From Secundilactobacillus yichangensis (GTDB taxonomy: Bacteria > Bacillota > Bacilli > Lactobacillales > Lactobacillaceae), in the NCBI RefSeq assembly GCF_016861565.1, contig NZ_BOLK01000002.1:1-64000 (forward strand): DNA of 64,000 bases. The letters run 5' to 3'. Below, piece by piece: positions 26,462 to 35,106 of this stretch. The stretch's first letter is position 1; the number at the start of each line of letters is the position of its first letter. Under the pieces are notes generated by a model. It made no database searches. It was not told the origin of the DNA and saw only the letters and a list, made by a program, of their open reading frames with translations. The translations under genes were made by a program, and so were the position numbers.

Positions 26462-27622
26462 CTACCGCTTCACTGTTGCGTATTTTTTGCTCAGCAGTGT
26501 CAACAGCTGTGAAACGTAGTCTGCCGTCGTAAACTGCCTATCTGCGTTTGGTAAATCAGACTTATTACTCATTGCATTCAACGATTGCGTTAGCTTCTCT
26601 GCCTGCTCCACATAACCAATATGATCCAGCATCATTGAAACCGCCCGCAGTAAGCTTCGTGGATCGGCATAGTCTTCTAGATGGTGTTCAAACAGCCATG
26701 GTGCAGTTCCGTGAATGGCTTCGAAAATGGCATAGTGGTCACCGATATTAGCTGAACCAGCTGACCCTAAACCACCGGTTAACTGAGCAGCAATGTCAGT
26801 AATAATGTCCCCGTATAGATTAGGTAAAACAACCACTTGAAGAGCCTTATTAAAGTCGTCGTTGTGCAAGTTTGCAGCCATTGCATCAACAAAATATGGG
26901 GTGACAGTGATACCCGGATAATCCTTACCGACTTCTTGACAAACCTTCAAGAAATTACCATCGGTTAACTTAACGATATTGGCTTTGGTGACCACCGCAA
27001 CGTCGGTTTTCCCGTGGCTTTTAGCGTATTCAAACGCCCGGTGAGCTAATCTGCGAACTTCACTTTGCGTCTGAACAACCATGTCGACGGCCAGCTCATC
27101 ATCAACTTGAATTCCCTTACTGCCGAATAAATACGGTCCCTCAATATTTTCTCTAAAGAACGTCCAATCCTGTTCTTCTGAGAGTGACATTGGCCGGATG
27201 GCAGCGTATAAATCGAGGTTGCGACGTAGAAAGGCATTGGCGCTTTCTACGTTTTTAACCCCACTGACTGCCGATTTCGGTGTCATCATCGGTCCCTTTA
27301 ACAATACGGAGTACTGTCTAATACGGGGCATCACCTCTTTGGGAACAGCTTCGCCAGTAGCCATCCGGTCGGCAATCGTACAGCCTTCAATTTCTTCAAA
27401 TTTAAAACTGCCGTTCTCGATTTCCGGCGCCATTAGTTCGGATAAAACCCTTTCCGCTTGCTTGATCAATCGCGGACCAATCCCGTCTCCAGGCAAAATC
27501 CCGATGGTATTTTGCCTTTGCTCTGAAAGCCGTTGATTTTTCAACTGCTGTTCGCGGTTCTTTTCGTCACTGATTAACTTGGAAAAACTTGCCGTTGCCT
27601 TGGTTAAAGTTTGATTATCCAT
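26462..27622 (-). CDS. Isocitrate-dehydrogenase-like beta-decarboxylating dehydrogenase
   Basis: A 386-residue member of the isocitrate/isopropylmalate dehydrogenase family with an unusual ~35-residue N-terminal extension. The residues that bind isocitrate in E. coli Icd are all matched: Ser127, Asn129, Arg133, Arg143, Arg157 and Tyr164. Lys213 and metal-binding Asp246/272/276 are also present. The cofactor segment after HGTAP (304-308) differs: the usual K/DxxGxxxxNP is replaced by WLFEHHLEDYADP. NAD/NADP preference is therefore uncertain. It overlaps the upstream hydratase by 8 bp (translational coupling). Isocitrate or a close analogue is the likely substrate. Confidence 0.85.
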   Translation of the reverse strand: MDNQTLTKATASFSKLISDEKNREQQLKNQRLSEQRQNTIGILPGDGIGPRLIKQAERVLSELMAPEIENGSFKFEEIEGCTIADRMATGEAVPKEVMPRIRQYSVLLKGPMMTPKSAVSGVKNVESANAFLRRNLDLYAAIRPMSLSEEQDWTFFRENIEGPYLFGSKGIQVDDELAVDMVVQTQSEVRRLAHRAFEYAKSHGKTDVAVVTKANIVKLTDGNFLKVCQEVGKDYPGITVTPYFVDAMAANLHNDDFNKALQVVVLPNLYGDIITDIAAQLTGGLGSAGSANIGDHYAIFEAIHGTAPWLFEHHLEDYADPRSLLRAVSMMLDHIGYVEQAEKLTQSLNAMSNKSDLPNADRQFTTADYVSQLLTLLSKKYATVKR

Positions 27623-29891
27623 GAATTCTCGCCAGCATTTCTTTGTGATCTAGATTGATTAAACAACCTGAAAGTAAAATTTTGCGTTCATCTTCAGTTA
27701 ATTCACCAATATCAAACGTCTCAACTTTCCACACGCCATCATGATAGAGATAACCCGTTAGACTATCACTGTCCTGCTCCAAAAATTCATGAATACCAGT
27801 CAAGTAGAGGTAATCACCAGTCTGAGCATCAAAATTCTGATTGAGTAGTGGCAGGATTCCCCAGTTGATCAAGTTTGAACGGTAACGTTTCGTCGCGTAT
27901 TCACGAGCCACATTAACCATCCCGCCAAGCACTTTCTGGCAGGAAGCGGCTTGTTCTCGAGCCGATCCATCACCTGGACGATTGGCGTAAATCATGGTAC
28001 CAAGCATCACGTTCTTCGGATCAGTATCAGGAAATTCTGACTGCATGGCTCCATAAATAGCTGCTAAGGTTGTATCAACTTCAGTTGGGTCACCATTATC
28101 CTTTCGAACTTGTTCTGCCTGTCTCATCGTCTTAGCTCGACCCACGTATTCGGGAACTTTTCTGGAAAGTGCGAAGCCGGCTAATCGTTCAGGATTGGAA
28201 CGGTAACTTGAAGTATCACCGGAAGGAATCAATTCATCCGTAGTCGTTACGGGGTCAGTTAAGAAGGCTGCAATCTTCACCAGCAGCTGATCCGGCATCT
28301 CATCGAACTTAGGCCAATCCTTAATGTTTGGACCAAAAGCTAATTGTTCGTTACCATCAGCGTGACCTTCACCATGGAAAATCAAGTTTTGATAAATTTT
28401 CGGGTTAAATTGATAGATCGGTTTTGCCGGCTCTTCATAGTCTAAATCAGTAGCAGCCGTAATCGCCCCGCCATTTAGAGCTGAGGCGGCAATGGAACGG
28501 GCGTCCATCAACGCAACTGATGACAGCTGACCTTCTTGCGGTTTAGAACCTTCACGATGAATGAAGTTCCGGGTAGTGTGACGAATAGCCAAGGCATTAT
28601 TCGCTGGTGTTTCGCCGCCACCGAAGCAAGGGCCGCAAAAGGCTGTCTTGAAAATTGCGCCAGCCGTCATCATGGAAGAAGCCTCGCCAGTATCAACTAA
28701 CCGCTGGTAGATCGGCATACTTGACGGATAAATTGACAACGGGAAGTCCTTGCTGACAACGGCATTACCATCAAGAATATGAGCTGCAGCCCGAATATTA
28801 CCAAAGGTACCGCCCGCACATCCTGCAATGGATCCCTCTTGTGCATACAGACGACCATCATGAACTTTGTCACGTAAGTTTAACTTGAGATTGGTGCCAT
28901 CCAACTGCTTTTGACCGTTTGCTTCAACCTCGGCCAAAATATCGTCCAAGTTGTCGTTTAATTCATGAATGCTAAACGCATTGCTTGGGTGAAACGGCAA
29001 CGCAATCATTGATTCAATCTGACTTAAATCAATATCAATGCACCGGTCATAGTAGGCCCCTTCACTTGGAGCAAGCTGCTTATAATCAGCCTCACGGCCA
29101 TGGATTGCCAACCAGTTTTTGACCGTGTCATCGGTTTCCCAAATTGAAGACAAACAGGTGGTTTCCGTTGTCATGACGTCGATACCATTTCTAAAGTCCT
29201 GATCTAATTCGTGGATGCCTGGTCCGATAAATTCCAAGATTCGGTTCTTAACAAAGCGTTTATTGAAAACTTCACTCACCAAACTCAGCGCAACGTCTTG
29301 CGGGCCAATCCCCGGACGCGGTTTCCCAGTAAGGCGAATGGCAACCACCTCTGGGTAACCCACATCATAGGTCTTCCCCATCAGCTGCTTAACTAGTTCG
29401 CCGCCACCTTCGCCAATCGCCATAGTCCCCAAAGCACCATAGCGCGTGTGGCTGTCTGAACCAAGAATCATTTTGCCACCGCCGGCCATCATTTCACGCA
29501 TATACTGATGAATAACCGCCACGTGAGGCGGTACAAAGATACCGCCATACTTCTTCGCAGCTGATAAACCAAACCGGTGATCATCAGCGTTGATAGTACC
29601 CCCAACAGCACACAGACTGTTGTGGCAATTGGTCAGCACGTACGGCATATCGAAATGCTTAATGCCAGACGCCTTAGCCGTCTGAATAATACTGACGTAG
29701 GTAATATCGTGTGAACAAATGGCGTCAAATTTTAATCGTAAATCTTTCATCGACTGACTCGTGTTGTGCGCTTTAATAATCTGGTACGCCATTGTCTTGG
29801 CACGTCCAGCTTCAATACTCGCTTCATCAGCGCCATCGGCAGCAATGAGCTGACCATTCTTATAAAAGTGCCCGTTTTCATGCAATAACAT
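27615..29891 (-). CDS. YbhJ-like aconitase-family hydratase
   Basis: A 758-residue aconitase-superfamily protein resembling E. coli YbhJ (753 residues) rather than AcnA/AcnB. It carries the Fe-S ligands of the family in altered context: GCAGGTFGN supplies the first Cys and AFCGPCFGGGETP the CxxC pair. LGSDSHTRYGALG is the substrate loop. The start ATG 29891 has TAGGAG 8 bp upstream inside the previous gene's end; the two genes overlap by 14 bp. The E. coli homologue has no firmly assigned reaction. Here it sits beside a classical aconitase, so it probably handles a different hydroxy-tricarboxylate or a later hydration. Confidence 0.85.
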   Translation of the reverse strand: MLLHENGHFYKNGQLIAADGADEASIEAGRAKTMAYQIIKAHNTSQSMKDLRLKFDAICSHDITYVSIIQTAKASGIKHFDMPYVLTNCHNSLCAVGGTINADDHRFGLSAAKKYGGIFVPPHVAVIHQYMREMMAGGGKMILGSDSHTRYGALGTMAIGEGGGELVKQLMGKTYDVGYPEVVAIRLTGKPRPGIGPQDVALSLVSEVFNKRFVKNRILEFIGPGIHELDQDFRNGIDVMTTETTCLSSIWETDDTVKNWLAIHGREADYKQLAPSEGAYYDRCIDIDLSQIESMIALPFHPSNAFSIHELNDNLDDILAEVEANGQKQLDGTNLKLNLRDKVHDGRLYAQEGSIAGCAGGTFGNIRAAAHILDGNAVVSKDFPLSIYPSSMPIYQRLVDTGEASSMMTAGAIFKTAFCGPCFGGGETPANNALAIRHTTRNFIHREGSKPQEGQLSSVALMDARSIAASALNGGAITAATDLDYEEPAKPIYQFNPKIYQNLIFHGEGHADGNEQLAFGPNIKDWPKFDEMPDQLLVKIAAFLTDPVTTTDELIPSGDTSSYRSNPERLAGFALSRKVPEYVGRAKTMRQAEQVRKDNGDPTEVDTTLAAIYGAMQSEFPDTDPKNVMLGTMIYANRPGDGSAREQAASCQKVLGGMVNVAREYATKRYRSNLINWGILPLLNQNFDAQTGDYLYLTGIHEFLEQDSDSLTGYLYHDGVWKVETFDIGELTEDERKILLSGCLINLDHKEMLARIHG

Positions 29892-31812
29892 GTGCATCAC
29901 TCCTATTCCGCATTTGGTTGAGCCGTCCGCCCCATTTAACCGTTTCAACATCTTCTGGACTTATTGGTGTCGTAACCTTAAAGTCCTTTTTTTGTGTTTC
30001 ATTAGTCACCGTGGTTTCACCGTCAGCTGTCATTTCATTAAGGTGAACCGTCAGGACATCACCCTGCTTAATAGTTTGATAATCGGCATCGTTTTCAAAG
30101 GTCAGTGGCACTACGCCCCAGTTCACTAAGTTTGCTAGGTGCAATCGGGCAAAGTCTTTGGCAATGATTGCCTTAATGCCCAGGTAACGTGGAATAATCG
30201 CGGCTTGTTCCCGACTGGAACCCTGACCGTAATTTTCACCAGCAACTAAGATACCGCCATTGGCCTTCTTAGCACGGTCTGGGAAAGTTTCATCGATCGT
30301 CATAAACGAATGTTTGGAAATTTCTGGAATATTTGACCGAATTGGCAGGTATAAAGCACCAGCGGGGCAAATATGATCCGTAGTAATGTTATCCGGTAAT
30401 TTCAGTAAGACTTCTCCGGACTCAATTTCTTCATGTTTATCAAAGTGAGGAATTGGTTTCAGATTTGGCCCGTAATGAACTTCATCAACCTTCATTGGTT
30501 TGTAAAAGAGGTTGGCTGGTTCATCGAATGAGTCGGGCAGATCATAGTGGAAACTTGGAAAATCAAGGTCCCGTGGATCTGTAATAACCCCGGTGATTGC
30601 TGAAGCTGCTGCTGTTTCTGGTGCGGATAAGTAAACTTGGTCGTCCTTAGTACCGCTTCGGCCTGGGAAGTTCCGGGGTGTTGTTCGAACTGATACACCG
30701 TGTGTTTGTGGCGCAAAGCCACAGCCGTTGCAGCCACCGCACATTGGTTCAAAGATCCGGACGCCGGCATTAACTAATGGACCAAATGCCCCGCGTTTAA
30801 TGCTTTCGGTAATCACCGTTCGAGTTGAAGGGTACAGGGCTGCATCCACCGAATCACTGACCGTCCGTCCTTCAAAGATATTGGCTAACGACAGCACGTC
30901 ATTCAGCGCGGTATTTGTACAGCTTCCAAGCATTACCTGATCAATTTTGGTTCCAGCAACTTCGCGTACCGGAACAACTTTACCGGGCGACGACGGCAGC
31001 GCAATTAATGGCTCAAGCTTGCTGAGGTCAATCTCAATCACATCGTCATAATGAGCATCTTCATCGGCGCTCAATGGAATCCAGTCCTCTTCGCGATGAT
31101 AGGCATGCATCCAAGCCTTAGTGTTTTCATCACTAGGGAAGATCGATGTTGTTGCTCCGGTTTCAGCACCCATATTCGTAATCGTGGACCGTTCTGCAAC
31201 GTTTAAGGTTGCCACACCAGGACCGGCGTATTCCAGCACCTTTCCAACGCCGCCTTTAACGTCGATTCTGCGAAGCACTTCAAGAACGATATTTTTAGCG
31301 GATACTTTTTCTGGTAAGTGGCCCGTCAAATGAACCTTGGTAATGAATGGCATTTTAATAAACAGGGGTTCACCAGCCATTGCCATTGCGGCATCAAAAC
31401 CACCAACACCAACCGCAAACATACCTAAACCACCTTGGGCTGGCGTATGAGAGTCGCCACCGATCAATACTTTTCCAGGGACTCCAAAGTGTTCAAGGTG
31501 TAACTGGTGGCAAATACCGCTGCCTGGTCTGGCGCAAACAACGCCATACTTGGAAGTCATTTCCTGTAGGAAACGATGATCGTCAGCATTTTTGTAATCC
31601 GCCTGAATCATATTATGATCGATATACTGCACCGATAGCTCAGTTTTCACATGATCAATACCAAGTTGATCCAAAGCTAAAAATGTCATAATCGCATTTA
31701 AATCATGACCCAGTGTTTGATGGGCTTTAATACCTATCCGACTTCCTCTTTGATACATATCACCTGCTACTAATGCGTTTTGAATACACTTTTCTGCCAC
31801 AGTCAAACCCAT
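29878..31812 (-). CDS. acn: Aconitate hydratase (short mAcn type)
   Basis: A 644-residue aconitase of the compact bacterial/mitochondrial-like type. Seen: IGGDSHTPAQGGLG, the first cluster cysteine in MLGSCTNTALNDV, and the CxxC pair in EPMCGGCNGCG. The C-terminal swivel domain begins around DHICPAGALYLP, with the substrate-binding GSSREQAAIIPR. The start is ATG 31812 (AAAGGGG upstream). It is first in the five-gene operon and directly behind the cre-containing promoter. It converts citrate and isocitrate via aconitate, unless the locus uses an analogue. Confidence 0.93.
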   Translation of the reverse strand: MGLTVAEKCIQNALVAGDMYQRGSRIGIKAHQTLGHDLNAIMTFLALDQLGIDHVKTELSVQYIDHNMIQADYKNADDHRFLQEMTSKYGVVCARPGSGICHQLHLEHFGVPGKVLIGGDSHTPAQGGLGMFAVGVGGFDAAMAMAGEPLFIKMPFITKVHLTGHLPEKVSAKNIVLEVLRRIDVKGGVGKVLEYAGPGVATLNVAERSTITNMGAETGATTSIFPSDENTKAWMHAYHREEDWIPLSADEDAHYDDVIEIDLSKLEPLIALPSSPGKVVPVREVAGTKIDQVMLGSCTNTALNDVLSLANIFEGRTVSDSVDAALYPSTRTVITESIKRGAFGPLVNAGVRIFEPMCGGCNGCGFAPQTHGVSVRTTPRNFPGRSGTKDDQVYLSAPETAAASAITGVITDPRDLDFPSFHYDLPDSFDEPANLFYKPMKVDEVHYGPNLKPIPHFDKHEEIESGEVLLKLPDNITTDHICPAGALYLPIRSNIPEISKHSFMTIDETFPDRAKKANGGILVAGENYGQGSSREQAAIIPRYLGIKAIIAKDFARLHLANLVNWGVVPLTFENDADYQTIKQGDVLTVHLNEMTADGETTVTNETQKKDFKVTTPISPEDVETVKWGGRLNQMRNRSDAHVIA

Positions 31813-31847
31813 GGTGGTCACCCCTTTGTGATTTAATTTACAAGTTT

Positions 31848-31876
31848 AGTATACGGTAGCGCTTTCATAATGTAAA
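31848..31876 (-). promoter_or_regulatory. Aconitase-operon promoter with cre between -35 and -10
   Basis: Minus strand: -35 TTTACA (31871-31876), 17-bp spacer, -10 TATACT (31848-31853). The spacer is almost wholly a CcpA site: ATGAAAGCGCTACCG (31854-31868), one mismatch from the WTGNAANCGNWNNCW consensus. Binding there should block RNA polymerase, so carbon catabolite repression is expected. Confidence 0.75.
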
Positions 31877-31888
31877 ATATGGTATTAT
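31867..31888. promoter_or_regulatory. Candidate LysR-regulator binding site
   Basis: Inverted repeat ATAAT-N12-ATTAT between the divergent lysR and aconitase genes, overlapping the upstream edge of the aconitase -35. Size and position suit a LysR-type operator, but AT-rich palindromes are common. Confidence 0.4.
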
Positions 31889-31926
31889 TATGTTATCCAT
31901 ACAAATTAATTATGGAGGTGCAGAAT

Positions 31927-32802
31927 TTGGACTTCAAAGATGTTAATATCTGGTTGATGCTGGCCAGTGATAAAAATATCACGAAAACGGCTGAACACCT
32001 CTACCTTTCTCAGCCAGCACTAACTAACCGAATTAAAAAAATGGAAGCAGAGTTTAATACTCCCCTCCTGATTCGCAGCCACAGCGGTGTCCAATTTACC
32101 CCTGCTGGTCAAAAAATGATTCGTCACTGTCAAATTCTAAAAAATGATTACGCGACAATGCAGTCCGATTTATTTAGTAACGTGGATGAATTACACGGTT
32201 CGTTAACCATTGGCGTTACGTCCATCTTTGCGCGCTATCGATTGCCGGAAATTCTTAAAAGCTATCTGGCACAGAATCCCCAAGTTAAAATCAGCGTCCG
32301 AACTGGTAGAAGCTGGGATGTTTATCCACTGCTGAAAAACCAGGAAACTCCCGTGGCAATTTTACGTGAAGGCTATGCTTGGAACGACGGCAAACAGCTG
32401 CTCACTGATGAACCGCTCTGTATCGCTAGTCGGAAAGACCTGGATTTCGATGATTTAACCCACAGTGATTATGTACAATACAAAACTGACCCCTACTTAA
32501 ATGATCAAATTTCCCATTGGTACAACGAACGCTTTTCGACTTTACCTTCTATTCGAATGACTGCCAGTAACATTGATACTGCCTTAGCTTTTGTTAAAGC
32601 TGGCCTTGGGTGGTCAATCTTTCCGCAAATTGTTTTAGATCATTTTGACGGCTACGTCCGCCCGCTAACTTGGCTCAGTGGCCGTCCTTTTAACCGCTCC
32701 ACTTGGTTATGCTACTACAAGGAAAGTTTACTCTCACCGGTGATTTCTAGTTTTGTGAATTACGTTGAGCAAGCTTATCAGACTGATGATAAAGAGAAGT
32801 GA
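31927..32802 (+). CDS. LysR-family regulator of the tricarboxylate operon
   Basis: A 291-residue LysR-type regulator. The N-terminal winged helix is clear (DKNITKTAEHLYLSQPALTNRIKKME in pieces, about 13-38), followed by an effector-binding domain beginning near LHGSLTIGVTSIFARY. I propose TTG 31927 as start, with GGAGGTG 6 bp upstream; this gives the usual N-terminus, whereas ATG 31912 contains the ribosome-binding site itself. It is divergent from the aconitase operon, the normal layout for a LysR regulator and its target, with the pathway substrate as likely coinducer. Confidence 0.9.
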   Translation: MDFKDVNIWLMLASDKNITKTAEHLYLSQPALTNRIKKMEAEFNTPLLIRSHSGVQFTPAGQKMIRHCQILKNDYATMQSDLFSNVDELHGSLTIGVTSIFARYRLPEILKSYLAQNPQVKISVRTGRSWDVYPLLKNQETPVAILREGYAWNDGKQLLTDEPLCIASRKDLDFDDLTHSDYVQYKTDPYLNDQISHWYNERFSTLPSIRMTASNIDTALAFVKAGLGWSIFPQIVLDHFDGYVRPLTWLSGRPFNRSTWLCYYKESLLSPVISSFVNYVEQAYQTDDKEK

Positions 32803-32815
32803 ATTCACTTTTATA

Positions 32816-33170
32816 TTGCCTAATCAGGCTACAAGAAGGCAGCGACCTGCACACAAAGGACTCCCACCCAAAACCCAAGTTCGGGGATTGTTCACTTTTC
32901 TATTGCCTAATCGGGCTACAAGAAGGCAGCGACCTGCACACAAAAGGCTCCCACCCAAAACCCAAGTTCGGGGATTGTTCACTTTTCTATTGCCTAATCG
33001 GGCTACAGAAGGCAGTGACCTGCACACAAGAAGCTCTCAACAGAAACACCCCAAGTTCGGGACTGTTCACTTTTCTATTGCCTAATCAGGCTACAAGAAG
33101 GCAACGACCTGCATACAACAAGCTCCCACCAGAAACCCAAGTTCGGGGTTCCCGGTGGGAGCTTGTTGTA
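32816..33170. repeat. Four tandem ~87-bp units between lysR and sufB
   Basis: Units start at 32816, 32903, 32990 and 33078 (periods 87, 87, 88). Each opens with TTGCCTAATCRGGCTACA and contains three small hairpins (GCCTAATCAGGC; GCAG-CGAC-CTGC; AACCC-loop-GGGG). The copies are about 90% alike. The first three stop after the small third hairpin. Only the last continues into a long stem. The frames that stay open through the units follow from the 87-bp (29-codon) period and have no start signal, so I regard this as non-coding. Confidence 0.85.
33114..33170. terminator. Long hairpin downstream of sufB and lysR
   Basis: A perfect 17-bp stem (33114-33130 with 33154-33170) encloses a second 5-bp stem-loop. 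It begins 32 bp past the sufB stop, on the other side of which lies the lysR tandem array. There is no U-tract on either strand, so it may be a 3' stabiliser or Rho-stalled end rather than a textbook intrinsic terminator. Confidence 0.55.
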
Positions 33171-33201
33171 TTACGGTCGCTTAACGCCTTCCTTGCGCAC
33201 C

Positions 33202-34626
33202 TTAACCTATTGACCCCTCCATCTCAAAACTAATCAACCGGTTCAGCTCAACCGCATATTCCATTGGTAACTGCTTCGTAAATGGTTCCACGAAGCCCAT
33301 AATAATCATTTCAGTAGCCTTTGATTCCGAGATTCCTCGAGACATCAAATAATACAACTGTTCCTCAGAAATCTTGGAGACCTTCGCTTCATGTTCCATG
33401 GCCACGTTGCCATTATAGATTTCGTTATACGGAATCGTGTTTGACGACGACTGATCATCCATGATAATTGTGTCACATTCCACGTGGGCCTTTGAGCCGT
33501 CGGATTTTTTAGTAAAGCGCACCGTTCCACGATAGTCGGTAGAACCGCCCGTTTTAGCAATTGATTTCGAAACAATTGAACTCGACGTGTTTGGCGCGTT
33601 ATGAATCATCCGCGCACCAGAATCTTGGTGAATGCCGTTAGAGGCCACCGCAATGGAGAGCATGGTTCCACGCGCGTTAGCGCCGTCCAAGTAGACGCTT
33701 GGATACTTCATCGTGACCTTTGAACCCAGGTTACCGTCGACCCATTCCATCGTGGCGTTTTCCTGAGCAGCAGCCCGTTTGGTTTCCAAACTATACACGT
33801 TGTTTGACCAGTTTTGAATGGTGGTGTACCGGCAGTAGGCATCCTTTTGAACGTTAACTTCAACCACCGCTGCGTGCAAACTATCCGATGAATAGTTCGG
33901 CGCGGTACAGCCTTCCACGTAATCCACCCGGGCGCCTTCGTCCACAATGATCAGCGTCCGTTCAAATTGACCGGAGTTTTCAGCGTTCAACCGGAAATAA
34001 GATTGAATTGGTGTCTTGGTTTGAACACCCTTTGGTACGTAAATGAACGACCCACCGGACCAAACGGCACCGTTCAATGCGGCGAATTTATTGTCAGTCG
34101 GCTTTACCAACTTGCCAAACCACTTCTTGAACAGTTCTGGGTATTCCCGCAATGCCGTATCGGTATCGGTAAAAATAATCCCCAGCTTTTCAAAGTCGTT
34201 TCGCATATTGTGGTAAACCACTTCGGATTCATACTGTGCTGATGAACCCGCTAAGTAACTCCGTTCCGCTTCAGGAACCCCTAAACGATCAAAGGTTTTT
34301 TTCAAATCTTCAGGCACATCATTCCAATCCCGGTATTTCTTATCGGTCATTTTTTGATAGTACAACATGTTCTTTAAATCAAGTTCGCTTAAATCCGGAC
34401 CGTAATCCGGCATTGGCAGCTTTTTATATGCTTCATAAGACTTTAAACGGTAGTCCAACATCCACTTTGGCTCATGCTTTTCAGCCGAAATTTTACGGAC
34501 CGTTTCTTCCGTTAAGCCACGGCCCGTTGAGTAAGCTGGCTTAATGTCGTCGTGAAATCCGTATTCATAATCCTTATCGTTGGCGACGATGTCTGGGACA
34601 CCCTCTGCGCCTGTTCCTTTTGCCAT
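33202..34626 (-). CDS. sufB: SufB, Fe-S scaffold subunit
   Basis: A 474-residue scaffold of the SUF Fe-S assembly complex with SufC and SufD. Seen: PVWSGG-type region ([16 protein letters not shown]), the beta-helix core, a Cys in [22 protein letters not shown], and the C-terminal [25 protein letters not shown] block (pieces). The start is ATG 34626 behind GGAGGA. It is last in sufCDSUB. Clients in this window would include MoaA, both aconitase-type enzymes, NarG and NarH. Confidence 0.96.
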   Translation of the reverse strand: MAKGTGAEGVPDIVANDKDYEYGFHDDIKPAYSTGRGLTEETVRKISAEKHEPKWMLDYRLKSYEAYKKLPMPDYGPDLSELDLKNMLYYQKMTDKKYRDWNDVPEDLKKTFDRLGVPEAERSYLAGSSAQYESEVVYHNMRNDFEKLGIIFTDTDTALREYPELFKKWFGKLVKPTDNKFAALNGAVWSGGSFIYVPKGVQTKTPIQSYFRLNAENSGQFERTLIIVDEGARVDYVEGCTAPNYSSDSLHAAVVEVNVQKDAYCRYTTIQNWSNNVYSLETKRAAAQENATMEWVDGNLGSKVTMKYPSVYLDGANARGTMLSIAVASNGIHQDSGARMIHNAPNTSSSIVSKSIAKTGGSTDYRGTVRFTKKSDGSKAHVECDTIIMDDQSSSNTIPYNEIYNGNVAMEHEAKVSKISEEQLYYLMSRGISESKATEMIIMGFVEPFTKQLPMEYAVELNRLISFEMEGSIG

Positions 34627-34629
34627 CTG

Positions 34630-35106
34630 CTAGTCCTCCTTCTCGGAATCGTCAATACTGCCATCTGGTTGTTTTAACAATGCTCGCTGTAATGCCCACC
34701 AAGAAAGTGTCGCGCACTTAATACGGGCCGGAAACGTCATGACGTTGCTTAAAATAGCGGCATCTTGGAGTTCATCTAAATCCGCCTGGGGATGTTTTTT
34801 ACCCATTACCATGTCAGAAAAGGTTTTAGCCATGTGCAAGGCTTCTTCCTTAGACTTCCCCATGACGGCATCCGTCATCATGCTGGCGCTGGATTGACTG
34901 ATGGTACAGCCCTCCCCGGTAAAGCCAATGTCTTTGATATTATCTTTATCATCCAGTTCAATATCCAAATTAATCACGTCACCGCAGGTTGGATTCTTCA
35001 GCGTGATTTTATGGGTGGCATCCGGTAACGCGTGCTTGTGATGCGGATGATCTGAGTGATCCAAAATCACTTCTCGATATAAATTATTTAGTTTCTCTAG
35101 ACCCAT
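34630..35106 (-). CDS. sufU: SufU, zinc-dependent sulfur-transfer protein
   Basis: A 158-residue IscU-like protein that takes sulfur from SufS. The three conserved cysteines are present: NPTCGD (near 40), GEGCTIS (near 67) and RIKCATL (near 128). The start is ATG 35106, with AAAGGAG 10 bp upstream, overlapping the sufS end by 23 bp; a longer in-frame reading is not supported. Confidence 0.94.
   Translation of the reverse strand: MGLEKLNNLYREVILDHSDHPHHKHALPDATHKITLKNPTCGDVINLDIELDDKDNIKDIGFTGEGCTISQSSASMMTDAVMGKSKEEALHMAKTFSDMVMGKKHPQADLDELQDAAILSNVMTFPARIKCATLSWWALQRALLKQPDGSIDDSEKED

Noticed and set aside
32816-33170. Possible CRISPR array
   Set aside because: The units are contiguous and alike along their full length, with no unique spacers and no cas genes in the window.
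32799-33233. Open frames of about 100-145 codons running through the tandem repeats
   Set aside because: The 87-bp period is a multiple of three, so frames stay open by repetition. No ribosome-binding site or recognisable protein is present, and several frames are open at once.
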